DNA of 24,939 bases from DATDCV01 sp036524155 (GTDB lineage: Bacteria; Verrucomicrobiota; Verrucomicrobiia; Limisphaerales; UBA8199). The stretch is taken from the NCBI GenBank assembly GCA_036524155.1, contig DATDCV010000038.1:1-24939 (forward strand), read 5' to 3'. The notes beneath the pieces are model-generated. The model saw only the letters and a program-made list of their open reading frames with translations, did no database searches and was not told where the DNA came from. Each line of letters begins with the position of its first letter. Positions within the stretch are counted from its first letter, which is position 1. The position numbers and the translations under genes were made by a program. Of the stretch, positions 17,321 to 24,939 are shown one piece after another.

Positions 17321-18811
17321 GTGAGTGAGCTGCCGGATCTCGTGTATGAGGCCATTCGCAGTCGGCGCCTGTTGGCGCGCGGCGCGCGGGTCCTGGTAGC
17401 AGTTTCGGGCGGGCTCGACTCGATCGTCCTGCTCCATTTGCTCCATCACCTTTCGGGAAAGACCGGGTGGCGTCTTGTGGTGGGGCATTTGAATCACAAG
17501 CTCCGGGGCAACAGCAGCAACGCCGATGAGCGGTTGGTTCGGCGCACGGCCGAAACGCTGGGCCTGCCGGCTATCATCGCGCGACGGGATGTGCGGGCGC
17601 TTAGCCGGAAAGAGAAGGTCTCGCTGGAGATGGCCGCTCGGGCCGCGCGTCACGCGTTCCTGGCGCGTGCCGCTCGCCGGGTCGGCGCCCGGGTCATCGC
17701 CCTGGCCCATCATGCCGATGACCAACTGGAGCTCTTCTTCCTGCGGTTGCTCCGCGGCAGCGGCGGACAGGGGCTGGCGGGCATGCGATGGAAGAGCCGT
17801 TCCCCGAGCGCTCGCAGTCTCGACCTCGTACGGCCGCTGCTCGCAGTTTCCAAGTCCACCCTCCGTGAATACGCGCGGCGACAAAGAATCGAGCATCGCG
17901 AAGACGCGAGCAACGCCAGTCCCGACATCCTGCGCAACCGGGTGCGGCACCACCTTCTGCCCCTGCTCCAGCGGAACTATCAGCCGGCCCTGGCCCAGGT
18001 CATCAGCCGGACCGCGGACATTCTCGGCGCGGAATCGGAGTTTGTGGAATCGACGGCCGCCGAATGGCTCTACGACACGCGGCCCCGGACGGGGACCGCG
18101 AAGCGCTCCGGCGGTTCGCGGATTCGGGGTGGGGCTGCAAACCCACAGCCATTCGATCAGTTGCACGTCTCAGTTCAGCGTCGGTGCCTCCAGGCGCAGT
18201 TGATTGCGTTGAGGGTAGCGCCCGATTTTGAACTGGTCGAAAAGCTGCGCCTGAATTCCGGCGTGCCCGTCCAGGTGGGTTCGCGGGCGGGAAAAGCAGA
18301 CAGAATAAAACGAGCGGCGCCAGCGTCGAATACACAACTGGCTTTCTCGGTTTTGCGAGAGCCCTCCGGTCGGGTGCAACTCCAAGCAGGAATTCCCGCC
18401 CCTCGCGGGTTCACTCGCGGATCCCTAACTCTCGATGTGACCCCGAAGGCCGGGGCGGCCTGTTTTGGCGGGGTGGAGGTGCGTTGGAGGAACGAAAAAC
18501 GCATTGGCCTTCGGAAAGTCAAGCGCTTGGTTCGCAAAGAGTTATTTGATGCCGACCGGGTGGGATCGCCGGTGTCCCTGCGGCATTGGCAACCCGGTGA
18601 CCGGTTCCAGCCCATCGGTATGGCCGGGGCAGTGAAATTGCAGGATTTTTTCACGAATCAGAAGGTTCCTCGAAAGGAGCGGCAACGCCTCGTTCTGGCT
18701 ACCACCGCCCAAGGCAAGATCTTCTGGATCGAGGGAATGCGGATAGCGGAACAATTTAAGCTCTCGCCTAAAACGATTCGCCGCTTGCATTGGGTATGGC
18801 GGAGGCCTTAA
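17321..18811 (+). CDS. tilS: tRNA(Ile)-lysidine synthetase
   Basis: Adds lysine to C34 of the CAU-anticodon isoleucine tRNA so that it reads AUA; essential in most bacteria. The protein has 496 residues. Visible are the ATP-pyrophosphatase P-loop VAVSGGLDS (26-34), GHLNHKLRG (55-63), AHHADDQLELFFLRLLRG (129-146) and RNRVRHHLLPLL (205-216). The C-terminal domain includes LRHWQPGDRFQPIGM (420-434) and KLQDFFTNQKVPRKER (439-454). The start is a GTG at 17321, with an AAGG immediately upstream but no well-spaced ribosome binding site. The linker region carries two extra segments (about residues 254-277 and 322-338) rich in Arg, Gly and Ala that family members generally lack; the frame stays intact through both. 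It is followed by ftsH, a common neighbour of tilS. Confidence 0.95.
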   Translation: MSELPDLVYEAIRSRRLLARGARVLVAVSGGLDSIVLLHLLHHLSGKTGWRLVVGHLNHKLRGNSSNADERLVRRTAETLGLPAIIARRDVRALSRKEKVSLEMAARAARHAFLARAARRVGARVIALAHHADDQLELFFLRLLRGSGGQGLAGMRWKSRSPSARSLDLVRPLLAVSKSTLREYARRQRIEHREDASNASPDILRNRVRHHLLPLLQRNYQPALAQVISRTADILGAESEFVESTAAEWLYDTRPRTGTAKRSGGSRIRGGAANPQPFDQLHVSVQRRCLQAQLIALRVAPDFELVEKLRLNSGVPVQVGSRAGKADRIKRAAPASNTQLAFSVLREPSGRVQLQAGIPAPRGFTRGSLTLDVTPKAGAACFGGVEVRWRNEKRIGLRKVKRLVRKELFDADRVGSPVSLRHWQPGDRFQPIGMAGAVKLQDFFTNQKVPRKERQRLVLATTAQGKIFWIEGMRIAEQFKLSPKTIRRLHWVWRRP

Positions 18812-18867
18812 CTCAAGCGGTTGCGGGTGCTGGACTAAAATGGTAGCTTTGACGCAACCAGATACAA

Positions 18868-20886
18868 ATGGCAGACGATAATAGGTATAGCGACGACGAG
18901 AAAGGCCCTAAGAAGAGCGGGGAGTTCAGGGTTCCGCCCCGTACTTGGATTGTATGGATCGCAATTTTTGGCGGCATCATCCTCTTGATGCTCTTTAAGG
19001 ACCGGATGGACAGCCCTGGAGTCGTGCTCACCCAGCACCAGTTTCAGGAGATGGTCGATTCCAATCTTATCGCCGAGGCGACGATCAATTATAGCCCCCA
19101 AAGTCCGGCACTCAATGAAGTGATCGGCAAGTATTACCGGGTTGAAAACGACCGCAAAGTCCAGGTGCCCTTCCGCGCGAAAGTGCGCTTGACGCAAAAA
19201 ATGGAGGAGAAGCTGTTCAGCCTGCCGCAATTCGAGCCCCGCGAGCCGAACACCATGCTAATGAGCGTGGCGGTCAGCGTCCTGCCGTTCGTAATTATCG
19301 CCGTCTTGATCTGGTTCTTCTTCATCCGCCAGATAAAAATGGCCGGGAAAGGCGCGCTGAGCTTCGGCAAAAGCAAAGCCCGCTTGCTTGCCAAAGAGCG
19401 GAACAAAACCACTTTTAAGGACGTCGCCGGGATCGACGAGGCCATCGAGGAGGTTTCCGAGCTCGTCGAATTCCTGAAAGATCCCAAGAAATTCCAGCGG
19501 CTGGGTGGGCGCATCCCCAAAGGCGTATTGATGGTCGGGCCTCCGGGCACCGGCAAAACGCTCCTGGCGAAAGCCATCGCCGGAGAGGCCGACGCCGCGT
19601 TTTTCAGCATCAGCGGCTCCGATTTCGTCGAGATGTTCGTCGGGGTCGGCGCCAGCCGCGTTCGCGACATGTTCGAGCAGGCGCGCAAGAACACGCCCTG
19701 TCTGATTTTCATTGATGAAATCGACGCCGTCGGCCGGAGCCGCGGTCATGGGCTGGGCGGAGGCAACGACGAGCGGGAGCAGACCCTGAATGCGCTCCTG
19801 GTCGAGATGGACGGTTTTGACACCCAGGAGGGCATCATTATCATCGCCGCCACGAACCGTCCGGACGTCTTAGACCCGGCTTTGCTGCGCCCCGGCCGTT
19901 TCGACCGTCAGGTCACGGTCAACCTGCCCGATGTGCGCGGTCGCGAGGCGATCCTCAAGGTCCACGCCAAAAACGTGAAACTCTCGCCCACGGTCGACTT
20001 GTCGGTTATTGCCCGAGGGACGCCTGGCTACTCCGGCGCGGAATTGGCGAACCTTCTTAATGAGGCGGCGCTTCTGGCCGCCAGCCAAAATAAAAAGGCG
20101 GTCAGCATGGAGGAACTCGAGGAAGCTCGGGACAAGGTCCGGTGGGGCCGGGAACGGCGCAGCCTGGCCATGACCGACGAGGAGAAGAAATTCACCGCCT
20201 GGCATGAGGCCGGACACGCGCTCGTCAACGTCATTCTCCAGCACACTCACCCTCTGCATAAAGTTACGATTATTCCCCGCGGACAGTCGCTTGGCTCCAC
20301 GATGTCGCTGCCCAAAACCGATGTGTTGAATCGCCGCCGGAAGGAAATGCTCGACATGATCGCGGTCACCATGGCCGGACGGATCGCCGAGGAGATTGTG
20401 TCGGGAGACATCTCCAGCGGCGCGGCCGGCGACATCCAGCAAGCGACGAATATGACCCGGGCGATGGTCACCCAATGGGGCATGAGTGATCGCCTGGGCA
20501 TGGTACAATACGGTGACGACGACGAATTCGTCTTTCTCGGTCGCGAAGTTTCCCGCGCGAAAGTTTATAGCGAGTCTACGGCCCAGGACATCGATGCCGA
20601 GGTGAAGCGGATTATCGATGAGGCCTACAAGACCGCCAAAGACATCATTGCCGCCAACCTGGACAAGCTCGAGCTCATCGCCAAATCCCTGCTCGAATAT
20701 GAAACCCTCGACGGCCAGCAGGTCGATGAGATCGTCCGGACCGGCAGGTTCACTCCACCGCTCCCCACACCAGACGTCGAGCCGCCGCACGGCGCGCCGG
20801 CCGGAACTCCCCTCCCGGAAGTGCCCGGCAAACCCGCCCAGCCCAAGCTGCCGGGACTCGGCACGCCCGCGCCGGCCACCGCCTAG
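18868..20886 (+). CDS. ftsH: ATP-dependent zinc metalloprotease FtsH
   Basis: A membrane-bound AAA+ protease that extracts and degrades misfolded membrane proteins and selected soluble regulators. The protein has 672 residues. Two transmembrane helices (about 27-44 and 131-153) flank a periplasmic region. The AAA module has Walker A GPPGTGKT (224-231), pore-loop FVGVG (257-261), Walker B LIFIDEID (279-286) and the second region of homology ending in ATNRPDVLDPALLRPGRFDR (328-347). The protease site is HEAGH (446-450), with Asp522 as third zinc ligand in GDIQQATNMTR. The C-terminal 35 residues are Pro/Gly-rich and probably disordered. It starts 57 bp after tilS, without an obvious ribosome binding site. 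No anomalies in key residues. Confidence 0.98.
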   Translation: MADDNRYSDDEKGPKKSGEFRVPPRTWIVWIAIFGGIILLMLFKDRMDSPGVVLTQHQFQEMVDSNLIAEATINYSPQSPALNEVIGKYYRVENDRKVQVPFRAKVRLTQKMEEKLFSLPQFEPREPNTMLMSVAVSVLPFVIIAVLIWFFFIRQIKMAGKGALSFGKSKARLLAKERNKTTFKDVAGIDEAIEEVSELVEFLKDPKKFQRLGGRIPKGVLMVGPPGTGKTLLAKAIAGEADAAFFSISGSDFVEMFVGVGASRVRDMFEQARKNTPCLIFIDEIDAVGRSRGHGLGGGNDEREQTLNALLVEMDGFDTQEGIIIIAATNRPDVLDPALLRPGRFDRQVTVNLPDVRGREAILKVHAKNVKLSPTVDLSVIARGTPGYSGAELANLLNEAALLAASQNKKAVSMEELEEARDKVRWGRERRSLAMTDEEKKFTAWHEAGHALVNVILQHTHPLHKVTIIPRGQSLGSTMSLPKTDVLNRRRKEMLDMIAVTMAGRIAEEIVSGDISSGAAGDIQQATNMTRAMVTQWGMSDRLGMVQYGDDDEFVFLGREVSRAKVYSESTAQDIDAEVKRIIDEAYKTAKDIIAANLDKLELIAKSLLEYETLDGQQVDEIVRTGRFTPPLPTPDVEPPHGAPAGTPLPEVPGKPAQPKLPGLGTPAPATA

Positions 20887-20985
20887 GGCGCTCCCTGCCT
20901 CGCGCCTTCCGGGCCGCGCGCGCAACTTGCACGCGGCCGAAAGTCCTCAATCGACAATCATACGAGCCGTTCGTAGGGTATGCCG

Positions 20986-21720
20986 ATGATCATTGCGCCC
21001 TCACTGCTGGCGGCGGATTTCGGTCACCTGGCCAGGGAAACCTGCCGCGCCAACCGTTCCGGCGCTGATCGGCTGCACCTGGATATCATGGATGGCCATT
21101 TCGTTCCGAACATCTCCTTTGGGCCCGCGGTCGTGCGCACTTTGCGACCGTTGACGAAGCTATTTTTCGATGTGCACCTCATGTGTTCGCAGCCGGAGAT
21201 CCTGCTCGAACCGTTCGCCCGCGCCGGCGCGGACCAACTGACCATCCACGTTGAACTCGGCGAGGTGGTGACCGGGCTCATCTGGAAAATCAAAGCGCTG
21301 GGCAAGAAGGTCGGCCTCGCCATCAACCCGCCAACCTCTATCGGTCTCATCCAGCCGTATCTGGAACAAATCGACGGGGTCCTCATCATGACCGTGAACC
21401 CGGGTTTCGGCGGCCAATCCTTCATTCATGAAACGCTCCCGAAGATCCAACAGGCACGGGCATGGCGCGACGAACGCCGCCTGGCCTATGCCATCGGTGT
21501 GGACGGGGGCGTCGATTTCCAAACCGGGCCCGAATGTGCCTTCGCGGGCGCGGACACGTTCATCAGCGGCACCGCCTTGTTCGGCCAGCGCAGCCTGACT
21601 GGCGCAGTCCGAAAACTGCGCCAGCGCACCGAGGCGGCCGCGTTGAAGCGCGCGGATGCTCTGACGCCGGACCTGGGCCTCAGCTCGGAGCCCCCCGACA
21701 CCGTCGCGCTGCCGAAATGA
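20986..21720 (+). CDS. rpe: Ribulose-phosphate 3-epimerase
   Basis: Interconverts D-ribulose 5-phosphate and D-xylulose 5-phosphate in the pentose phosphate pathway. The protein is 244 residues as a TIM barrel. Metal and catalytic residues are visible: His31 and Asp33 in HLDIMDGHFVPN, His64 in FFDVHLM, and Asp173 in IGVDGG, plus the mobile loop MTVNPGFGGQSFI (135-147). The ATG at 20986 was chosen over the in-frame ATG at 20980 because AGGG (20975-20978) is then 7 bp upstream and the product begins MIIAPSLLAADF, as in the family. An unusual tail of about 20 residues past the barrel (ALKRADALTP...VALPK) is not typical. The last bases overlap the next gene by 4 bp (ATGA). A hairpin TACGA/GCCGT/TCGTA (20961-20975) touches its ribosome binding site. 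Confidence 0.96.
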   Translation: MIIAPSLLAADFGHLARETCRANRSGADRLHLDIMDGHFVPNISFGPAVVRTLRPLTKLFFDVHLMCSQPEILLEPFARAGADQLTIHVELGEVVTGLIWKIKALGKKVGLAINPPTSIGLIQPYLEQIDGVLIMTVNPGFGGQSFIHETLPKIQQARAWRDERRLAYAIGVDGGVDFQTGPECAFAGADTFISGTALFGQRSLTGAVRKLRQRTEAAALKRADALTPDLGLSSEPPDTVALPK

Positions 21721-23141
21721 ACCCCATCAGGTTCGGGACGGACGGATGGCGAGCGGTCATCGCGGAAGCGTTTAGTTTTCACAATGTCGAACGGGTCGCG
21801 CAGGCGGCTGCCGATTATTGGCGGTCCGAACCGGTCCCCGGCACCAGGGATGAGGTCGTGATCGGCTTTGACCGCCGTTTCCTTTCCAGCGAGTTCGCAC
21901 GTCGGGTTGCCGAGGTGTTTGCCGGCAACGGCTACCGGGCCGTTCTCACCCCGGAACCCACTCCCACGCCGGCGGTGTCACTCGCGGTGAAGGCGGGACG
22001 CGCCATCGGCGGGATCATGATCACCGCCAGCCACAACCCGCCCATCTTTAATGGCTTCAAGTTGAAATCACATTACGGCGCGTCAGCCGACCCGGCTACA
22101 TGCGAGGCGGTCGAGCGCTTCCTCGACCGGAACCCTGTGCGCGCGCGGCCGCTTCCGGTGGTGGGCAGGCGGGGCCGGGTCGCATTCCAGGACCTGCGTC
22201 CGGCCCACTATGCGGCGCTGAGGAAGCTGGTGGATTTCAAACTCATCGCGAACTCGCGCTTGCGGTTTGCTCACGACGCGTTGTTCGGGGTCGGCGCGCA
22301 TTGTTTCGACGAACTGCTGGCCGGAACCACCTGCAAGGTCACAACCCTCAACGGCAAGCACGACCCTTTCTTCGGCGGGATCAACCCCGAACCGATCGCG
22401 ATCAACTATGCGCGCAGCGCCGCGTTCCTGCGGGCTCATCCTCACGATCTCTGCCTGGTCACGGATGGAGACGCGGACCGGATTGGCGCGATGGACGGGC
22501 GGGGTCGCGCGCTCTCCACCCACCAGGTGATCTGCCTGCTGCTGCGCCATCTCGTCGTGAACCGGCACGGCAAGGGACGCGTCGTCAAGGCCCTCACGAC
22601 GACGTCGATGGTCGATAAGATGTGCGCCGATCTCGGGCTGGAGCTTACTGAGACGGGCGTGGGCTTCAAGTTCATCGCCGCCGAGATGATTAAGGGCGGA
22701 GTGTTGCTGGGCGCCGAGGAAAGCGGTGGCCTCGGTTTTCCTGGGCACATACCTGAACGGGACGGCATCGCGGCGGGGCTGTTCCTGCTTGAAGCGCTCG
22801 CAATCGAGCGGCTTTCGATCAACCGGCTGCTGGCCCGGCTGGAAACCAAATACGGCCCCCACCGCTACGGCCGCCTTGACATCCATTTTCCCCTGGAACT
22901 ACGCCTCGAGCTGATGGAATTCCTCAAAACAAACCCGCCGCCAAAACTGCTGCGCTCTCCCCTGCTCGAGATCAAAAGCTATGACGGCGTCAAATGCATC
23001 GCTCAGGATAGCTCGTGGCTCATGTGGCGCGGCTCCGGCACAGAACCTATCCTCCGGATTTACGCCGAAGCCCAAAGCAACTCCGCGGTCCGGCAATTGC
23101 TCAACGTGGGCTTATCAGTTGCCCGGCGTTTCGCCGCCTAA
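21717..23141 (+). CDS. Phosphoglucomutase/phosphomannomutase family protein
   Basis: A cytoplasmic alpha-D-phosphohexomutase moving phosphate between the C1 and C6 hydroxyls of a hexose, feeding glycogen, nucleotide-sugar or cell-wall pathways. The protein has 474 residues in four domains. The phosphoserine is Ser105 in TASHNPPIFNGFK. Magnesium is bound by DGDADR (Asp250, Asp252, Asp254). The sugar-specificity loop is EESGGLGFPGHIPERDG (334-350). The phosphate-binding loop is RGSGTEPILRIYAEA (438-452). The start at 21717 overlaps the rpe stop (ATGA), which implies translational coupling; the frame is open upstream inside rpe, but that is a shadow. The EESGG loop fits the dual glucose/mannose enzymes, and the protein is longer than typical GlmM, but substrate preference is not proven. 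The 3' end overlaps the convergent gene by 27 bp. Confidence 0.95.
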   Translation: MNPIRFGTDGWRAVIAEAFSFHNVERVAQAAADYWRSEPVPGTRDEVVIGFDRRFLSSEFARRVAEVFAGNGYRAVLTPEPTPTPAVSLAVKAGRAIGGIMITASHNPPIFNGFKLKSHYGASADPATCEAVERFLDRNPVRARPLPVVGRRGRVAFQDLRPAHYAALRKLVDFKLIANSRLRFAHDALFGVGAHCFDELLAGTTCKVTTLNGKHDPFFGGINPEPIAINYARSAAFLRAHPHDLCLVTDGDADRIGAMDGRGRALSTHQVICLLLRHLVVNRHGKGRVVKALTTTSMVDKMCADLGLELTETGVGFKFIAAEMIKGGVLLGAEESGGLGFPGHIPERDGIAAGLFLLEALAIERLSINRLLARLETKYGPHRYGRLDIHFPLELRLELMEFLKTNPPPKLLRSPLLEIKSYDGVKCIAQDSSWLMWRGSGTEPILRIYAEAQSNSAVRQLLNVGLSVARRFAA

Positions 23142-24179
23142 CGGCGCGGTGGTCTGCGTTTGCTCCGGGCTGATGAATTTTCGCGCCATGTTCATGCCCA
23201 TTCGCATCATCTGCAATTGATTGGTTTGGAAGGCCCCGAACGACTGCAATTGGTCGGGTGAAAGAACGGCCCGCGCCCGCTCGAACACCCGCTGATTGAC
23301 CGTCTCCTGTGATTGGAGCAACTGGTCGGCCTGCTCGGGAGAGAACATCGCCTCTAGATTCCGTTGGTCCTGACCGCTTCCTGGCAGGCTCTGTCCGGTC
23401 GTCGCCGCGACGCTGCGCCGTTCTTCCTGGATTAAGGCGAGCAATTGCTCGGACTGTCCGTCACTAATCGGGGAATCGCTCGAGGAAAACTGTTGTTTGA
23501 ACAACGTGAGCTGTGTGCGGTCGCCCACCGTTTCCTCATACTCCTTGTACTGGGTGAAACGGTCCTCGCCCAAAAGTCCCTTGATCTGTTCGTCAAAATC
23601 TTTTTGGCCCGCAGCCATCGTATTGGCGAGCTCTGCGCGGTCGGCGCCGGCGTTGCCGAACATCGATGTCGCCTTTTCCGCCATTTTCATCGCATTCTCC
23701 GCCAGCAGGTCTTTGAGTTGCGCCCCCTCAGCCGCCGTCAGGCCCAACCGTTTAATCAGCGGCGCATACATCTGGTCCATCATCATCCGCTGCTGATCCC
23801 GGATGAATTTCTTGGTGTCCGGATCCTCCATCATTTTGCTCAGGAAATTTCCCAGCCCCGCTTTTCCGGCCTTTTCGCCGTCTCCGTTGGTGAGGGCGAG
23901 GGTGTTCGCCGTCATCCCCGTCGGGACCGCGGTCGCCACCACCTGTTGGGTCCGGACCTGTTCTGCCACGTCCGCCGTCGCGTGCAGAAGCTGAGCTTGC
24001 TGTTGTTCATCCCTGACCTGGGCGGTTTTCAGTTCCTCAAGCTGCTTGGTTTTCTGGTCGCTTTCCTGCGTCGCCGTGTTGAGCCGTTCTGTCAGCTTCG
24101 CTTTTTGGCGCCATTGGGCAACTGACATCGCCACCAGCAGGCCCGTGCTGATTGCTAAAACCGCAATAATTGCTCTCAT
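23115..24179 (-). CDS. Membrane-anchored coiled-coil protein of unknown function
   Basis: The protein has 354 residues. An N-terminal hydrophobic helix (about 3-20) serves as signal anchor, followed by a Gln/Lys/Glu-rich coiled coil (about 22-80). The rest is helical and Met/Gln-rich. Three segments (LGLTAAEGAQLKDLL at 145-159, FSPEQADQLL at 279-288, LSPDQLQSF at 306-314) follow the L-[ST]-x-x-Q-x-x-x-[LF] pattern seen in Spy/CpxP-like periplasmic proteins. Similarity to that group is only suggestive, and the protein is about twice their length. I do not recognise the exact family. A good ribosome binding site (GAAGGG, 24191-24186) precedes the ATG by 6 bp. The gene converges on the phosphohexomutase with a 27-bp overlap of coding ends. 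A role in envelope stress or as a structural component is speculative. Confidence 0.8.
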   Translation of the reverse strand: MRAIIAVLAISTGLLVAMSVAQWRQKAKLTERLNTATQESDQKTKQLEELKTAQVRDEQQQAQLLHATADVAEQVRTQQVVATAVPTGMTANTLALTNGDGEKAGKAGLGNFLSKMMEDPDTKKFIRDQQRMMMDQMYAPLIKRLGLTAAEGAQLKDLLAENAMKMAEKATSMFGNAGADRAELANTMAAGQKDFDEQIKGLLGEDRFTQYKEYEETVGDRTQLTLFKQQFSSSDSPISDGQSEQLLALIQEERRSVAATTGQSLPGSGQDQRNLEAMFSPEQADQLLQSQETVNQRVFERARAVLSPDQLQSFGAFQTNQLQMMRMGMNMARKFISPEQTQTTAPLGGETPGN

Positions 24180-24196
24180 AACATACCCTTCATCGT

Positions 24197-24211
24197 GAGC
24201 CTTTGAGGCTC
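24197..24211 (-). promoter_or_regulatory. Short hairpin in the leader of the coiled-coil gene
   Basis: GAGCCT / TTG / AGGCTC is a perfect 6-bp stem with a 3-nt loop, 17 bp upstream of the minus-strand ATG at 24179 and just before its ribosome binding site. It could be a REP-like remnant or a leader structure. The 172-bp divergent gap 24180-24351 shows no other clear signal. Confidence 0.3.
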
Positions 24212-24351
24212 CATTCCAAGCTTAAGCAAATCCGACCAAAGGTAACGCAGGAACCCCGGGTTCATCCGGTTTTCATCGGAATTGACCTTAGCCCGGGTAA
24301 TGCTTAGAACAGAGCCGCAGTGAGCAGCCGCCCACATCGATTCAGCCGACT

Positions 24352-24939
24352 ATGACCATGCAAGCCGCTACCCATCGTTCCCGTCTCCAGGCCGCGCTCG
24401 ACCACACTCACATCGACGAGGTGCCGATGGATTTTGGTGGCACGGCTGTGACCGGGATACACGTTTCGGCGGTGTCCCGGTTGCGGCAGCGAGTGCTGGG
24501 TGATAAGGACTACCGGGTCCGGGTCACCGAGCCCTACCAGATGCTCGGTGAAGTGGACGACGCTCTGCGTGAGGCGTTGGGAATCGACGTGGTCGGTGTC
24601 CCGGCCAGGCGCTCGATGTTCGGCACCGAAGGCAAGAACTGGAAACCGTTCCGGTTGTTCGACGGCACAGAATGCCTCGTGCCCGGGGAGTTCAATGTCA
24701 CGCCCGCCCCGGACGGCGGGTGGCTGATCTATCCCGAGGGGGATACCGGCGTCCGCCCGAGCGGCCACATGCCGCAGGGCGGCTACTTTTTCGATGCCAT
24801 CATCCGGCAGGATCCCATCCACGAAGACCAACTCAACCCCGAGGACAATCTTGAAGAGTTCGGCTTGCTGGGTGAAGCCGACCTCGCCTATTACCGGCAA
24901 AAGCGGGACTGGCTCCGCCAACACCCGAACTGCGGCTGC
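24352..24939 (+). CDS. URO-D-like methyltransferase family protein, N-terminal part (runs off the window)
   Basis: At least 196 residues; the 3' end is beyond the window. The opening (VPMDFGGTAVTGIHVSAVSRLRQ, about 25-47, then EPYQMLGEVDDALREALGIDVVGV, about 60-83) matches proteins annotated as uroporphyrinogen decarboxylase-like, a superfamily including the MtaA/CmuA corrinoid methyltransferases. Such proteins are frequent in Verrucomicrobiota and Planctomycetota, outside heme synthesis. A WKP...DGTECLVPGEFNVTPAPDGGWLIYPEGDTG segment (about 99-132) follows, also typical of this subgroup. Metal ligands, expected further downstream, are not in view. Starts at 24352 and 24358 are both possible. 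No strong ribosome binding site is visible. Heme biosynthesis is unlikely; a methyl-transfer or corrinoid role is inferred from the family. Confidence 0.8.
   Translation, partial: MTMQAATHRSRLQAALDHTHIDEVPMDFGGTAVTGIHVSAVSRLRQRVLGDKDYRVRVTEPYQMLGEVDDALREALGIDVVGVPARRSMFGTEGKNWKPFRLFDGTECLVPGEFNVTPAPDGGWLIYPEGDTGVRPSGHMPQGGYFFDAIIRQDPIHEDQLNPEDNLEEFGLLGEADLAYYRQKRDWLRQHPNCGC

Noticed and set aside
19870..20925. 351-residue minus-strand open frame opposite ftsH
   Set aside because: Antisense to the AAA and protease domains of FtsH, with no independent signal.
24304..24924. 206-residue minus-strand open frame at the right edge
   Set aside because: The plus strand here encodes a recognisable URO-D-like protein that fits neighbouring gene structure better.

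Overview
The window is about 25 kb of GC-rich chromosomal DNA. It looks like a free-living member of the Verrucomicrobiota, probably the Pedosphaera/Limisphaera side of the phylum. This assignment is inferred from gene content: a giant secreted PA14/cadherin/autotransporter-repeat protein ending in the short beta-rich tail (LSWP...YVLQ...LYRL) typical of verrucomicrobial exoproteins, a three-gene b558-type succinate dehydrogenase operon, a Gfo/Idh/MocA dehydrogenase, a GH51-like arabinofuranosidase, a URO-D-like methyltransferase, and abundant small palindromic repeats. No rRNA, tRNA, CRISPR array, prophage or plasmid gene was seen.

Layout. Positions 1-940 hold a small HUH (Y1) transposase bracketed by REP-like palindromes. 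Those downstream of it form a nested inverted array at 690-915. Positions 941-6796 (minus) encode a 1951-residue exported metzincin-like multidomain protein. A second, unrelated palindromic element lies at 6868-6951. Next on plus come glycerate 2-kinase, a 64-residue DUF2934-like protein with its own promoter and ribosome binding site, and a membrane-anchored protein of unknown function. From 17084 down to 9462 every gene is on minus: a sugar-type dehydrogenase, a small secreted protein, the GH51-like glycosidase, then sdhC-sdhA-sdhB. From 17321 to 23141 the genes are on plus: tilS, ftsH, rpe and a phosphohexomutase whose ATG overlaps the rpe stop. A coiled-coil membrane protein (minus, 24179-23115) overlaps the mutase tail to tail. 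A plus-strand URO-D-family gene starts at 24352 and runs off the window.

How the genes fit together. The sdh genes form one respiratory/TCA module. rpe and the phosphohexomutase are translationally coupled and serve central sugar-phosphate metabolism. The glycosidase, dehydrogenase and exported multidomain protein suit a polysaccharide-degrading lifestyle, but the window does not show that they are co-regulated. tilS and ftsH are housekeeping and often neighbours in bacteria.

Most of the window is ordinary core genome. The most unusual part is the transposase with its symmetric palindrome array. The giant exoprotein, a secretin-like fragment in an orphan membrane protein and two insertions in TilS also deserve a second look. 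No wholly new defence or mobile system could be supported from the sequence.
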